A stretch of 64,000 nucleotides of DNA from JBBRYW01 sp038253945. Lineage in GTDB: Bacteria; Actinomycetota; Thermoleophilia; Gaiellales; Gaiellaceae. The position numbers and the translations under genes were made by a program. This document shows positions 33,202 through 41,789 of this stretch, piece after piece (position 1 is the stretch's first letter; each line of letters opens with the position of its first letter). Where the stretch lies: NCBI GenBank assembly GCA_038253945.1, contig JBBSGR010000002.1, positions 124,001 to 188,000 of the forward strand. Reading direction: 5' to 3'. Under the pieces are notes generated by a model. The model saw only the letters and a program-made list of their open reading frames with translations, searched no databases and was not told where the DNA came from.

Positions 33202-33301
33202 GCACCGCTTGCGGTGCCTAGATTCAGGCGGTGCGGGCTTGCCCGCACCGCCGTCTGAAATGACCGGTCGAGCCGATCGAAACAGACCCCCAGGCTCCTA
33301 G
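33199..33301. repeat. Two-hairpin 3' element between convergent genes (copy 1)
   Basis: Just after the plus-strand stop, GGCACCGC (33201-33208) pairs with GCGGTGCC (33211-33218). Then GGCGGTGCGGGC (33227-33238) pairs perfectly with GCCCGCACCGCC (33241-33252). Then come gaccggtcgagc and aggctcctag, in which the minus-strand LLM gene has its stop (33298-33300). The same layout recurs at 38459-38564 with altered but still pairing stems. It probably serves as a bidirectional terminator or mRNA end structure. Confidence 0.75.
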
Positions 33302-34224
33302 GCAACACGGGGCGCGACCTCGCGCCCGAGCAACGCCACCATCTCGTCGTCGTCGTGAGCGAGGTGCTGCAGCATGACACGGGTCACGCCGGCAGATTCG
33401 TACTCGCGGAGCCGCTCGCTGACGTCGTCGACCGTTCCCACGATCGTCGTGTTCGAATCGCTCGGGAAATGGTCGAGCCGCTCCGCGAGCCGCCGCCGGC
33501 GGCGCTCCACGTCTTCCCGGTCGGCGCCGACGAGACAGAACGTCATCAGTGAGAGCGGCAGCGTCGCCGGATCGCGCCCAGCGCGCTCGCACGCCTCGTC
33601 CAGGCGCCGGCGCCGCGCGCGGCATTCGTCCGGCGAGGCGCCGGTCGTGTTGTACTCGTCCGCGAAGCGGGCCGCTGGATCCGCCGTGCCGCGCTTCGCC
33701 GCGCCGCCGACGATGATCGGAAGCCTCCGCTGCACCGGCTTGGGTAGCGCACAGGAGCCCTCGAGCTTGTAGTGGCGGCCCTCGAAGTCGAAAGGCTCTT
33801 CCTCGTGCAGCTGCCGGTGGACGATCTCGAGCTGCTCGCGAAAGCGCTCCAGCCGCCAGCTCAGGTCATGGAACTCGAAGCCGTGCTCGCGGTGCTCGCG
33901 CGCATGCCAGCCCGCGCCGAGCCCGAGCTCGACGCGCCCGCCGGAGACGTGGTCGACGGTGACCGCGTTTCGAGCGAGCACCGAGGGGTGGCGGAACGTC
34001 CCCGGCGAGACGAGCGTCCCGAGCCGGATCCGCTCGGTTCGTGCGGCGAGAGCCGCAAGGGTTGCCCAGGCGTCGAGGCTGCCGCCGGCGCCCCCCTCGA
34101 GGCCGCTGTAGTGGTCCGAGCGGAAGAGGCCCTCGAGCCCGTTGTCCTCGCAGGCGCGCGCGAGCGCGAGCCACTGCGGCCACGTCACCCCTTCCTGCCC
34201 CTCGAGCATCAGGCAAACGCGCAC
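33298..34224 (-). CDS. LLM-class F420-dependent oxidoreductase
   Basis: The 308-residue protein has the luciferase-like TIM barrel with GLFRSDHYSG, TERIRLGTLVSPGTFRHP and HVSGGRVELGLGAGWHAREHR, typical of F420-dependent members of actinobacteria, and RRLPIIVGGAAKRG. It reduces or oxidises an unknown substrate with F420 or FMN. GTG 34224 fits a leaderless start (TAGGCT, six bases, GTG). It is divergent from the alcohol dehydrogenase gene, with a 61-base gap. Confidence 0.9.
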   Translation of the reverse strand: MRVCLMLEGQEGVTWPQWLALARACEDNGLEGLFRSDHYSGLEGGAGGSLDAWATLAALAARTERIRLGTLVSPGTFRHPSVLARNAVTVDHVSGGRVELGLGAGWHAREHREHGFEFHDLSWRLERFREQLEIVHRQLHEEEPFDFEGRHYKLEGSCALPKPVQRRLPIIVGGAAKRGTADPAARFADEYNTTGASPDECRARRRRLDEACERAGRDPATLPLSLMTFCLVGADREDVERRRRRLAERLDHFPSDSNTTIVGTVDDVSERLREYESAGVTRVMLQHLAHDDDEMVALLGREVAPRVA

Positions 34225-34285
34225 CGCGGTAGCCTAGGTCGCCGGGCGCCGCGTCGGCGCCGGAGCTGTCGCCGCAGGAGGTCGA

Positions 34286-35392
34286 ATGAGGATCAGGGCT
34301 GCTGTGCTCGAGGAGTTCGGGGCGCCGCTTGTCGTACAGGAGCTCGACCTCGCGGAGCCGAAGCAGGGCGAGGTGCTCGTCCGGCTCGAGGCCTGCGGCG
34401 TCTGTCACACGGACCTGTACACCGCCTCCGGAGCGGACCCCTCGGGCTACGCCCCGACGGTGCTCGGACACGAAGGCGCGGGCGTCGTCGAGCGCGTGGG
34501 CGGGGACGTGAGCTCGCTCGTGCCCGGAGATCACGTCGTGACGCTCTTCTCGCCCCAGTGCCGGGAGTGCATCCACTGCCGGAACCCGCGCACGAACCTC
34601 TGCCTGGCGATCCGCGAGCAGCAGAACGCCGGCTGGCTGCCGGACGGGACGGCGCGCCTCTCGCGAAACGGCGAGCCGGTCCGCCACTTCATGGGAACGT
34701 CCACCTTCGCCGACTACACCGTGATGCCGGAGATTGCGCTGGCGAAGATCTCACCGGAGGCCCCGCTCGACCGTGCGTGCCTGTTCGCGTGCGGCCTGTC
34801 GACGGGTCTCGGCGCTGCAATGAATACAGCCGGCGTCGCGGCCGGGTCGACGTGCGCTGTCTTCGGAGCCGGCATGGTCGGGCTCGGCGCGGTCGCCGGC
34901 TGCCGCCTTCAGGGCGCCGTGCGCATCGTCTGCGTCGACCTGGCGCAGGAGCGCCTCGAGCTCGCGCGGGGCCAGGGCGCGACCGATTTGGTCCTGGGCG
35001 GCCCGGACGCGGTCGATCGGATTCTCGAGCTGACGGGCGGCTTCGGCGCCGACTACACGTTCGAGGCGACCGGAAACGTGCAGGTGATGCGACAGGCGGT
35101 CGAGTCGGCACGCATGGGCTGGGGGCTCGCAACCATGTGCGGCGTGGCCGGCAAGGGCGAGACGCTCGACATCGTCCCGCGCTACCTGATCACCGGCCGT
35201 CGCGTCGCCGGCTCCTCCTTCGGTGGGGTCAAGGGCCGGGATCAGGTACCCGAGCTCGTGGATCGCTACCTGATCGGCGAGATCGACGTCGACGCGTTCG
35301 TCTCGCACCGACTCACGCTCGACGAGGTGAACCGCGGCTTCGAGCTGATGGAGGCGCAGGACGGAATCCGAAGCGTGGTCGAGCTCACATGA
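34286..35392 (+). CDS. Zinc-dependent class III alcohol dehydrogenase (formaldehyde/mycothiol-type)
   Basis: The 368-residue enzyme has the catalytic zinc ligands in EACGVCHTD and GHEGAGVVE, the structural zinc Cys cluster CRECIHCRNPRTNLC and the dinucleotide motif VFGAGMVGLGAV. This layout, with a segment similar to FrmA/AdhC, marks class III dehydrogenases that oxidise S-hydroxymethyl adducts of glutathione or mycothiol. Actinobacteria use mycothiol. It overlaps the downstream MBL hydrolase gene by four bases (ATGA), as in mycothiol-dependent formaldehyde operons. GGAGG precedes the ATG. Confidence 0.9.
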   Translation: MRIRAAVLEEFGAPLVVQELDLAEPKQGEVLVRLEACGVCHTDLYTASGADPSGYAPTVLGHEGAGVVERVGGDVSSLVPGDHVVTLFSPQCRECIHCRNPRTNLCLAIREQQNAGWLPDGTARLSRNGEPVRHFMGTSTFADYTVMPEIALAKISPEAPLDRACLFACGLSTGLGAAMNTAGVAAGSTCAVFGAGMVGLGAVAGCRLQGAVRIVCVDLAQERLELARGQGATDLVLGGPDAVDRILELTGGFGADYTFEATGNVQVMRQAVESARMGWGLATMCGVAGKGETLDIVPRYLITGRRVAGSSFGGVKGRDQVPELVDRYLIGEIDVDAFVSHRLTLDEVNRGFELMEAQDGIRSVVELT

Positions 35393-36117
35393 TCGTCGAC
35401 CGCGTCGAGCATCCCGGCTGGCTGTCGAACGCGTACCTGGTGGCCGACCGGCCTGGCGGCAGCGGCGTCCTGATCGACAGCAACGGTCTCGGGGAGCCGC
35501 TGGAGCGCCGGATCGAGGAAGACCGGATCACCGTGACACACGTCCTCTGCACGCACGGTCACGGCGACCACGTCGTCGAGATCGAGGATCTTGCGCGACG
35601 GCACGACGTGCCGCTCCTCGCGCATCCCGACGCCGGCGTGCGCGCGAGCCGGCGCCTGGGCGACGGAGAGCTGCTCCGAAGCGGCGCGCTCGCGATCAAG
35701 GCGATCTACACGCCCGGTCACTGCGCGGACCACGTCGCCTTCCTGATCGACGACACGCACTGCGTGACGGCGGACGTTCTCTTCAAGGGTACGGTCGGGG
35801 GGACGGCCGGCGCCGACGGCGACCTCGGCCAGCTCAAGCACTCGATCCTCGACATCCTGCTGGCCCTCGACCCCGGGACGGTCGTCCTCCCGGGCCACCG
35901 GGAGGAGACTACGATCCGGGCCGAGCGGGACGCCAACCCGTTCATCCGGGCTTGGCTCGACGGGGAGGGGCTCGGCGAGGCGCCTTGCCGTGTGAGCGGC
36001 GAGGATGCGACGCTGCTGCTCTGGGCGCCCGACTACGACGGCGGCCACAAGGCGCTCGTTCGCCTCGCCTCGGGCGCCGAGACGATCGTCGGAGGCTCCC
36101 GCGTGGAGCGCCTGTAG
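35389..36117 (+). CDS. Metallo-beta-lactamase-fold hydrolase, likely S-formylmycothiol or similar thioester hydrolase
   Basis: From ATG 35389 the protein has 242 residues. It carries the complete zinc motif THGHGDHV (HxHxDH), followed by YTPGHCADHV, DVLFKGTVG and the late LPGHREET His, as in glyoxalase II-type enzymes. Its overlap with the class III dehydrogenase suggests it hydrolyses the thioester product (for example S-formylmycothiol) to formate plus free thiol. A longer open frame extends upstream but lies within the dehydrogenase gene. Confidence 0.87.
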   Translation: MIVDRVEHPGWLSNAYLVADRPGGSGVLIDSNGLGEPLERRIEEDRITVTHVLCTHGHGDHVVEIEDLARRHDVPLLAHPDAGVRASRRLGDGELLRSGALAIKAIYTPGHCADHVAFLIDDTHCVTADVLFKGTVGGTAGADGDLGQLKHSILDILLALDPGTVVLPGHREETTIRAERDANPFIRAWLDGEGLGEAPCRVSGEDATLLLWAPDYDGGHKALVRLASGAETIVGGSRVERL

Positions 36118-36148
36118 CTACGAGGCGCGTCTCGAACAGCCCGACGCC

Positions 36149-37579
36149 CTACGAGCGGCGGTCTCCCGGCGCCATCGACCTCGGGCGGTAGACGGGCACT
36201 CCGTCGACCTCGGCGACCAGACGGTACGTCCGTCGCAGGATCCGCGCGGTGTCGCCGGACGTGTCGAGCTGCCCGGGTCTCTGGACGAGGAGCACCAGGC
36301 TGGGACGCCGCAGCGCGAGGGCGAGCCGCACCTCGTCGAGAGCGCCCGGAATCGCCTCGATGTTCCGGTACCAGAGGTATCCGGTCGCGGGCGGTCGGTC
36401 GGCGAGGTAGTACAGGTCGGCGTCGGCCCACAGCGCGAGGATCCGGTCGCGCGGGCGGGTATGGGCCCGGACGTAGCGCGAGAGCGCGGCGTCGTGGCGC
36501 AGGTGCGCGTCGTGCGGCCAGATCGCCTTCGCCTGCCCCGTGGGCGAGGCCCAAGCGACCGGAAGGGCGAGAACGAGGGTCGCCGCCGTCGAGGCAGCGA
36601 CGAGCACGAAGCCCGAGCGGCTTCTTCGGTGCCACAGCTCGCGCAGGCCGAGCGCGCCGAGCAGGGAGAGAGGCGGCACGAGCTGGACGTAGTAGTGCGG
36701 GTGAAAGTTTCCGCCTCCGAGGACTCCCACGACGCTCGCTCCGAGCCACAATCTGGCGAGCAGCGGCGCGCGTCTCCAACCGAGCGCAGCCAGCAGTGCG
36801 AGCAGGGCGAGTCCCTTCGCGAGTGCCGGAGCCGAGAGCAGGAGCTCGTGACCTCGGCCCGCCAGAGACCCGGTCAAGACCGAGTCGCCTTCGAAGCGGT
36901 AGCCGACGACGGCGTGCCACCAGTCTCCGAAGCGGGTCGCCGCAGCCGCGGCGAGGGCGACGGGCGCGAGCGCGGACCCGGTGAGGAGCACCGAGGCCCC
37001 GAGCCCCCCTCGTCGCTCGCGCCACAGCAGGTAGGCGACCGCCGCGAGGCCGCCGTCGAGCGCCGACTGCTTCACAAGCAGGGCGCATCCCGTCAGCACT
37101 CCGGCGAGCACGAGCCAGCGTGCGCGGCGTGAGCGCAGGTAGGCGCAGAACGCGAGCAGCGATAGAGCTGCCGGCAGTGAACCGAGCAACTCGCCCGAGA
37201 GGGTGAACGACTCGAGAAACGGCGACGCGCCGAAGGTTGCGGCGAGCAGGCCCGCGGCGGCGGCGGTTATCCTGCCGCCCGCGAGGCGGAGGGTGAGGAG
37301 CATCGTCGCCGAGGCGACGAGCGCCGCGACGACAGCTGCGGCAGCGCGCAGCGTTTCGACCGAGCCGTTGATCAGATGGAGACCGCGAAAAACCACTACG
37401 AGGCCCTGCGGGCGGTCGACCCAGACATCGCCGTAGAGGGTCGCCCCGCGGGCCCACAGCCGGGCGACCTCGGCGTAGCCCCCCTCGTCCGCGGTCAGAG
37501 GGGCGTTCCAGAACGGGACGCGTACGAGTACCGCCAGCCCGAGCGCGAGGAGCCCGAGAAGTGGGGCCCACCGCGCCAG
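36149..37579 (-). CDS. Integral-membrane glycosyltransferase, GT39/ArnT-like (start unclear)
   Basis: About 475 residues with ten or more helices. The N-terminal loop has TADEGGYAEVAR, with the catalytic Asp-Glu of GT-C transferases, followed by GDVWVDRPQGL. A C-terminal soluble domain contains RILALWADADLYYLADRPPATGY. It likely transfers a sugar from a polyprenyl phosphate on the outer face of the membrane. No ATG, GTG or TTG exists in frame near the expected N terminus; I place the end at CTG 37579 for want of better. The open frame runs on upstream through the opposing PAP2 gene as shadow. Confidence 0.78.
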   Translation of the reverse strand: MARWAPLLGLLALGLAVLVRVPFWNAPLTADEGGYAEVARLWARGATLYGDVWVDRPQGLVVVFRGLHLINGSVETLRAAAAVVAALVASATMLLTLRLAGGRITAAAAGLLAATFGASPFLESFTLSGELLGSLPAALSLLAFCAYLRSRRARWLVLAGVLTGCALLVKQSALDGGLAAVAYLLWRERRGGLGASVLLTGSALAPVALAAAAATRFGDWWHAVVGYRFEGDSVLTGSLAGRGHELLLSAPALAKGLALLALLAALGWRRAPLLARLWLGASVVGVLGGGNFHPHYYVQLVPPLSLLGALGLRELWHRRSRSGFVLVAASTAATLVLALPVAWASPTGQAKAIWPHDAHLRHDAALSRYVRAHTRPRDRILALWADADLYYLADRPPATGYLWYRNIEAIPGALDEVRLALALRRPSLVLLVQRPGQLDTSGDTARILRRTYRLVAEVDGVPVYRPRSMAPGDRRS

Positions 37580-37600
37580 AACCTCGACCGGCGAACGGCG

Positions 37601-38461
37601 CTGATCGCGGCCGGCGCGCTCGCCGCCACCCTCGGAACGGCGATCTGGCTGTTCGGGCTCGGGCTGACGCCCGACCGCTACGTGATCGTCTTGCTCGTAC
37701 CCGCGCTTGTCCTGCGCCGGGCGCGGCGCTATCTGATCGATTTCATTCCCTTCGCCGTACTGCTCGTGCTCTATGCCGAGTCTCGCGGAATCGCTCACCT
37801 GGTGCACGCTCATGCCCACTATGCTCCGCAGCTCGAAGTTGACCGGTACCTGTTCGGCAGTGTGCCGTCGCAGGAGCTGCAGCACTGGCTCTGGACGGGA
37901 ACCGTCCGCTGGTACGACCGGCTGACGATCACCGTGTGGCGGCTGCACTTCATCGTTCCGCCGCTCCTTGCGTTCGCTCTCTGGGTGAAGAGGCGCGCGC
38001 TCTTTTACCGCTTCGCCGGGACGTTGCTCGTGCTCTCGTTCGCAGGAGCGGCCACGTTCTACCTGTACCCCGCGGCGCCCCCGTGGGCGGCGGGCGAGGC
38101 CGGGTTGCTGCCGGGCGTGATCCGGATCCCGCACAATCCGGCCCCGAACCCCTCGGGCGCACACGGCTACCACTCCGTCTCGATCTCGCAATTGGTCCCC
38201 GCGAACCCGTATGCGGCTATCCCGTCGTTGCACGCCGGCTATGCGTTCCTCTGCTTCCTGTTCGTCGTGAGTCTCGCGTGGAGGACGCGCTGGCGCTGGA
38301 TCGCGCTCTGCGGCGGCGCCGTCTATCCGCTCGCACAATCGTGGGCGGTCGTGTACACCGGCAATCACTACGTGATCGACCTGCTCGCCGGGTACGCCTA
38401 CGCTACCGCCGCGTTCGTGGGCGTCGCTGCACTCTGGCGGCGGCGTAACTGGCCTGGCTGA
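37601..38461 (+). CDS. PAP2-family membrane phosphatase / lipid transferase (start unclear)
   Basis: About 286 residues with six helices. The PAP2 signature appears as AIPSLHAGYAF (phosphatase motif 2) and VYTGNHYVIDLLAGY (motif 3), with the PTAP-like YLYPAAPPW segment before, as in bacterial bisPAP2 and inositol-phosphoryl transferase relatives. It probably dephosphorylates or transfers lipid phosphates in the membrane. The frame is open upstream to an ATG at 37376, but that part is the antisense of the glycosyltransferase. No good start lies near 37560-37680, so the coordinate (CTG 37601) is approximate. Confidence 0.8.
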   Translation: MIAAGALAATLGTAIWLFGLGLTPDRYVIVLLVPALVLRRARRYLIDFIPFAVLLVLYAESRGIAHLVHAHAHYAPQLEVDRYLFGSVPSQELQHWLWTGTVRWYDRLTITVWRLHFIVPPLLAFALWVKRRALFYRFAGTLLVLSFAGAATFYLYPAAPPWAAGEAGLLPGVIRIPHNPAPNPSGAHGYHSVSISQLVPANPYAAIPSLHAGYAFLCFLFVVSLAWRTRWRWIALCGGAVYPLAQSWAVVYTGNHYVIDLLAGYAYATAAFVGVAALWRRRNWPG

Positions 38462-38564
38462 GGCGTCGCTTGCGGCGCGGACAATTCAGGGGTGCGGGCG
38501 TCGCCCGCGCGTCCGTCGGAACCGACCGGTCGAGCGGCTTGGATATCCAGACACAGGCTCCTAG
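38459..38564. repeat. Two-hairpin 3' element between convergent genes (copy 2)
   Basis: It has the same order of parts as the copy at 33199-33301: GCGTCGC-tt-GCGGCGC stem, attcagg, GTGCGGGCG-t-CGCCCGCGC stem, gaccggtcgagc, then aggctcctag containing the stop of the minus-strand gene (38561-38563). It begins at the PAP2 stop. Stem bases differ from copy 1 but pairing is kept, including G-T pairs, which argues for a conserved structure. Confidence 0.72.
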
Positions 38565-40063
38565 GGTCCTTCGCGAGACACGCGGGTCCAGGTGAAGACG
38601 GCGATCGCCGCAAGCGCGCCGAAGCGGAGGATGTCGAAGCCCGAGTCGTTCACGAGCAGCGAGACCGAGAGCGCGACGAGCAGGGCGTCGAGCGCCGCGG
38701 CGCGTGGCCGCAGGAGCGCGAGCACCGCGAGGGCGACGAGGGAGACGGCCGCGATCGCGACGTGGTCGGGCTTGTTCGTGACGCCGGCCCACGAGAGGCG
38801 GAGGCGATGTCCCAGATCGGACAGGAGCGCCCCCGGGCCGGCGCCGACGGCGTGGGTTACGTGGCTCGAGCCCCCGGTCAGCGCGTCCAGGCCCACCAGA
38901 GCGAGGCCAAATGCAAGTACCACGGCTCCAGCCATGATCACGCGAGCGGGCGTCAGGTGCGTCCTCGTGACTCGAAGCGCAAGAGCCGTGAAACCGGCCG
39001 CGAAGACGATCAGCCCGCCGCCGTCCGCGCCCATCCGGCTCCAGCCGAGTAGTAGGGCGCTCGCGAGCGCCACCGTGGCGAGCAGGGGGAGGGCCACGAG
39101 CGCGCCGAGCACGAGCGCCGGCGCGAGCAGGAGCGTCTCGACCTGATTCGTGACCCCGAAAAAGCGTCCACCGCCCTCGGGATGCGGTCCGAGCACCGCG
39201 AGCGAGACGGTCGCGGAGGACAGGAGGAGCGTGAGCGCGTAGGCGGTGAGCAGCACGGCCAGCGCCGCGGCCACCCGGCCCGGAGTGCGGGTGGCAAAGG
39301 CCAGTGGAATCGCCAGCACGAGCGCGATCAACCCGATCCAGAGCGGTAGCCGGTGCTCGACGTGAAGCGCCGAGGCAACCAAGGCGGCGTCGAGCATCGC
39401 CGGGATCGACAGGAGCGACGCACGGGCGGCGACTCCCAAACGGAAGGCCCATGCGATAGCCGCGAAGGCGAACACCAGGGCGATCAGAACCCGCGTAGCT
39501 CCCCGGCGCGCGAAGTGAGCTGCGTCGAGCCGCGCATTCAGATCGGCGAGCGCGCTCGCCGCGTCGGAGGAGGGCCGTGAGCTGAGTATCGGCTTCACGC
39601 CACGCTCGATCGCCTCGACCGTCGGCGCGACGTCGGCGATCGAGACGATTCCCGTGATGCGGGTTCCGCTCGAGTGCAGCAAGCCGTGGTACCCGTCGCC
39701 GACGATCGCGATCGGATAGCGGGCGAGGTTGTGCCGCTTGCCCTTCGGAGGCAGGGCCAGATAGATCGTCACTGGCGCAGGCGGGCCGCCGAGCCGGATC
39801 CGTGGCTTCCCCTTGGGCTTCCCCCCGAGGAGCGCGTTCTCGAGCTTGCCGCGAAGGAGCGACGCGCGCGCTGTCGCGCGGCTGACAGTCGAGCCCGAGG
39901 CGGGAACCATCGAGCCGACGGCTCCATGGTCGGCGTACCTGGCGAGGGGAAAGGATGGAACGACCCGAACTGCGACGGGTTGCCCCGTGCCCGCGGCGGC
40001 ACCGGCCGGCGCCGCGAGTACCAGGCAGGCGGCCGCAACGCGAATGTATCCCGCAGGCGGCAC
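38561..40063 (-). CDS. Large membrane protein of unknown function with exported N-terminal domain
   Basis: From GTG 40063 the protein has about 500 residues: a signal sequence (VAAACLVLAAPAGAAAG), a soluble outer domain to about residue 190, then roughly ten membrane helices. The outer domain contains GDGYHGLLHSSGTRITGIVSIADVAPT, reminiscent of the end of alkaline-phosphatase-superfamily folds. I cannot assign a function. It starts two bases after the TetR stop, so both are probably one transcript. It ends inside the two-hairpin element. Confidence 0.72.
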   Translation of the reverse strand: MPPAGYIRVAAACLVLAAPAGAAAGTGQPVAVRVVPSFPLARYADHGAVGSMVPASGSTVSRATARASLLRGKLENALLGGKPKGKPRIRLGGPPAPVTIYLALPPKGKRHNLARYPIAIVGDGYHGLLHSSGTRITGIVSIADVAPTVEAIERGVKPILSSRPSSDAASALADLNARLDAAHFARRGATRVLIALVFAFAAIAWAFRLGVAARASLLSIPAMLDAALVASALHVEHRLPLWIGLIALVLAIPLAFATRTPGRVAAALAVLLTAYALTLLLSSATVSLAVLGPHPEGGGRFFGVTNQVETLLLAPALVLGALVALPLLATVALASALLLGWSRMGADGGGLIVFAAGFTALALRVTRTHLTPARVIMAGAVVLAFGLALVGLDALTGGSSHVTHAVGAGPGALLSDLGHRLRLSWAGVTNKPDHVAIAAVSLVALAVLALLRPRAAALDALLVALSVSLLVNDSGFDILRFGALAAIAVFTWTRVSREGP

Positions 40064-40065
40064 GC

Positions 40066-40725
40066 CTAGGGCACGGGGTGTTTCAGGAGCTGCGAGCAGA
40101 TCGTGTCGCCGAACCACTGCTCGTATTCCTCCGCCGTCCAGCCGCGCTCACCGACAAGCAACTGCCACAGGTCCGGGTGGTTGAGCGTCCACAGGATGTC
40201 GTTTGCGCGGGTGACGTCAAGGCCGGGCCGGAGCGCCTGCTTGCGGTGCAGGGCCTCGACAATCGGGCGCTGGATGCCATAGAAGTCGGACTGGATTCGG
40301 CTCCACAGGCCCCCGATGTCGGGGTCTGCGGGAGCCGCATTGCGGATCACTCCCATCAGCGCGCCGGCGCGCTGCTTGACGATGCGCGAGTTCCGCGCGG
40401 TCAGCCGCAGCTGGCGCGCGGGGTCGGGCTCGTCGACGACCTCGCGGTACCAGCGCCGCTCGTCCATCGGGACATCGTCCTGGTCGCCGCGCAGGAGCAG
40501 GTGCCAGAGAGCGAGCAGCACGCCGCTCTTGGTCTCGAAGGCCACGTACACGGTCTTGAGCGCGACGCCCGCCTCGGCCGCGATCGCCGCCATCGTGGTC
40601 GCCCCGTATCCCTGCTGCTCGAACAGGCGCTGGGCCGCTTCGAGGATCTCCCTCCGCGTTGCGGCCGCCTGCTCACGCCGGCGCGGCGAGTTGTAGCGCC
40701 GCTTGCTCTTGACACGCTCAGTCAT
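40066..40725 (-). CDS. TetR-family transcriptional regulator
   Basis: The 219-residue protein has the TetR N-terminal DNA-binding domain at about 20-70 (RREILEAAQRLFEQQGYGATTMAAIAAEAGVALKTVY pattern, given by key residues) and a helical ligand domain. ATG 40725 matches a leaderless start: TAAGAT, six bases, ATG. It is divergent from the methyltransferase gene at 40799 and upstream of the membrane protein gene, either of which may be its target. Confidence 0.9.
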   Translation of the reverse strand: MTERVKSKRRYNSPRRREQAAATRREILEAAQRLFEQQGYGATTMAAIAAEAGVALKTVYVAFETKSGVLLALWHLLLRGDQDDVPMDERRWYREVVDEPDPARQLRLTARNSRIVKQRAGALMGVIRNAAPADPDIGGLWSRIQSDFYGIQRPIVEALHRKQALRPGLDVTRANDILWTLNHPDLWQLLVGERGWTAEEYEQWFGDTICSQLLKHPVP

Positions 40726-40798
40726 TTCGGTATCTTACCGGTTATTTCATTACTCTTGACATGTTATCAATGTTGGGATCTACCAGCGGAGGTGCGGT
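40726..40798. promoter_or_regulatory. Divergent TetR/methyltransferase promoter region
   Basis: This is a notably A+T-rich stretch. TTGACA at 40757-40762 lies in the quasi-palindrome TTGACATGTTATCAA (40757-40771), a candidate TetR operator overlapping a -35 box for the plus-strand gene. On the minus strand TAAGAT lies six bases from the TetR ATG. GGAGG at 40788-40792 serves the methyltransferase. Confidence 0.5.
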
Positions 40799-41699
40799 AT
40801 GGAAGCCAGAAGCATCGTCGAGCGGCCGGACAGGCACTCGAATCGAGAGAGCGGCGGTGGCGATGATCTGCGCGCGCATCTGCGTGGCATGTGGGCGGCC
40901 GTGGCCGGAGGGTGGGCCGAGCATGCCGACTACGTCGATGCGCGGGCTGGCGATCCTGACGGAGAAGATGCTCGCGCTGTCGATGCCGAAACCCGGCGAG
41001 CGCGTGCTCGAGCTCGCGTGCGGGGCGGGCGGGTTGGGGCTGGCGGCGGCGGAGCGGGTCGCTCCCGGGGGCGAGGTCGTTCTCTCCGATGTCGTCGCCG
41101 AGATGACGTCGATCGCGGCGTCGCGCGCCGACGCGCTGGGGCTGAGCAACGTCACCACCCGCGAGCTGGACCTCGAGCGGATCGAGGAGCCGGACGCCTC
41201 CTACGACGTCGTTCTCTGTCGCGAGGGACTCATGTTTGTGCCCGACCCCGGCCGTGCGGCCAGCGAGATCCGGAGAGTGCTGCGGCCCGGCGGACGGATC
41301 GCGATTGCGGTGTGGGGGCCACGCGAGAGCAACCCCTGGCTCGGACTTGTCTTCGACGCGGTCAGCGCACAGATCGGCAAGCCCGTGCCTCCCCCCGGCA
41401 CCCCAGGTCCCTTCTCGCTGGCCGACTCCGACAAGCTGGCCCGCCTGCTCTCCGACGCCGAGCTGTCGAGCGTGGTCGTCAGCGAGCTACCGACGCCTCT
41501 GCGCGCCGGCTCCTTCGAGGAGTGGTGGGGGAGAACGTCGGCCCTGGCCGGCCCGCTCACGAAGGTGCTCGCGTCGCTGCCCGAGGGCGCCGCGCAGGCA
41601 CTTCGCGCCCGCCTGCAGGAAGCGGTCCGCGCGTACGAAACGCCGAGCGGGCTGGAGTTCCCCGGGGTGACGCTGCTCGCCGCGGGCCGCAGGGCATAG
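40799..41699 (+). pseudogene. Class I SAM-dependent methyltransferase with one frameshift
   Basis: ATG 40799, with GGAGG six bases before it, opens a frame reading LRGMWAAVAGGWAEHADYVDARA. Near 40940-40960 the coding signal moves to another frame, continuing AILTEKMLALSMPKPGERVLELACGAGGLG (SAM-binding motif I) and VLRPGGRIAIAVWG (motif post-III) to the stop at 41697-41699. Joined, they make a normal methyltransferase of about 300 residues of the UbiE/ArsM-like group. A single-base change has broken it, or the base is an assembly error. A strong terminator hairpin follows. Confidence 0.75.
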
Positions 41700-41713
41700 C
41701 AGCGACCGGGACT

Positions 41714-41750
41714 GGGCGCGCTTCCCGTCAAACGAACGGGAAGCGCGCCC
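41714..41750. terminator. Strong bidirectional terminator hairpin
   Basis: GGGCGCGCTTCCCGT (41714-41728) pairs perfectly with ACGGGAAGCGCGCCC (41736-41750) around a seven-base loop. It sits between the convergent methyltransferase and MocR genes. There is no U-tract. Confidence 0.8.
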
Positions 41751-41789
41751 GGCAACCCGGCAAGCACTCTGAGCATCTCGCTCCGAGAC

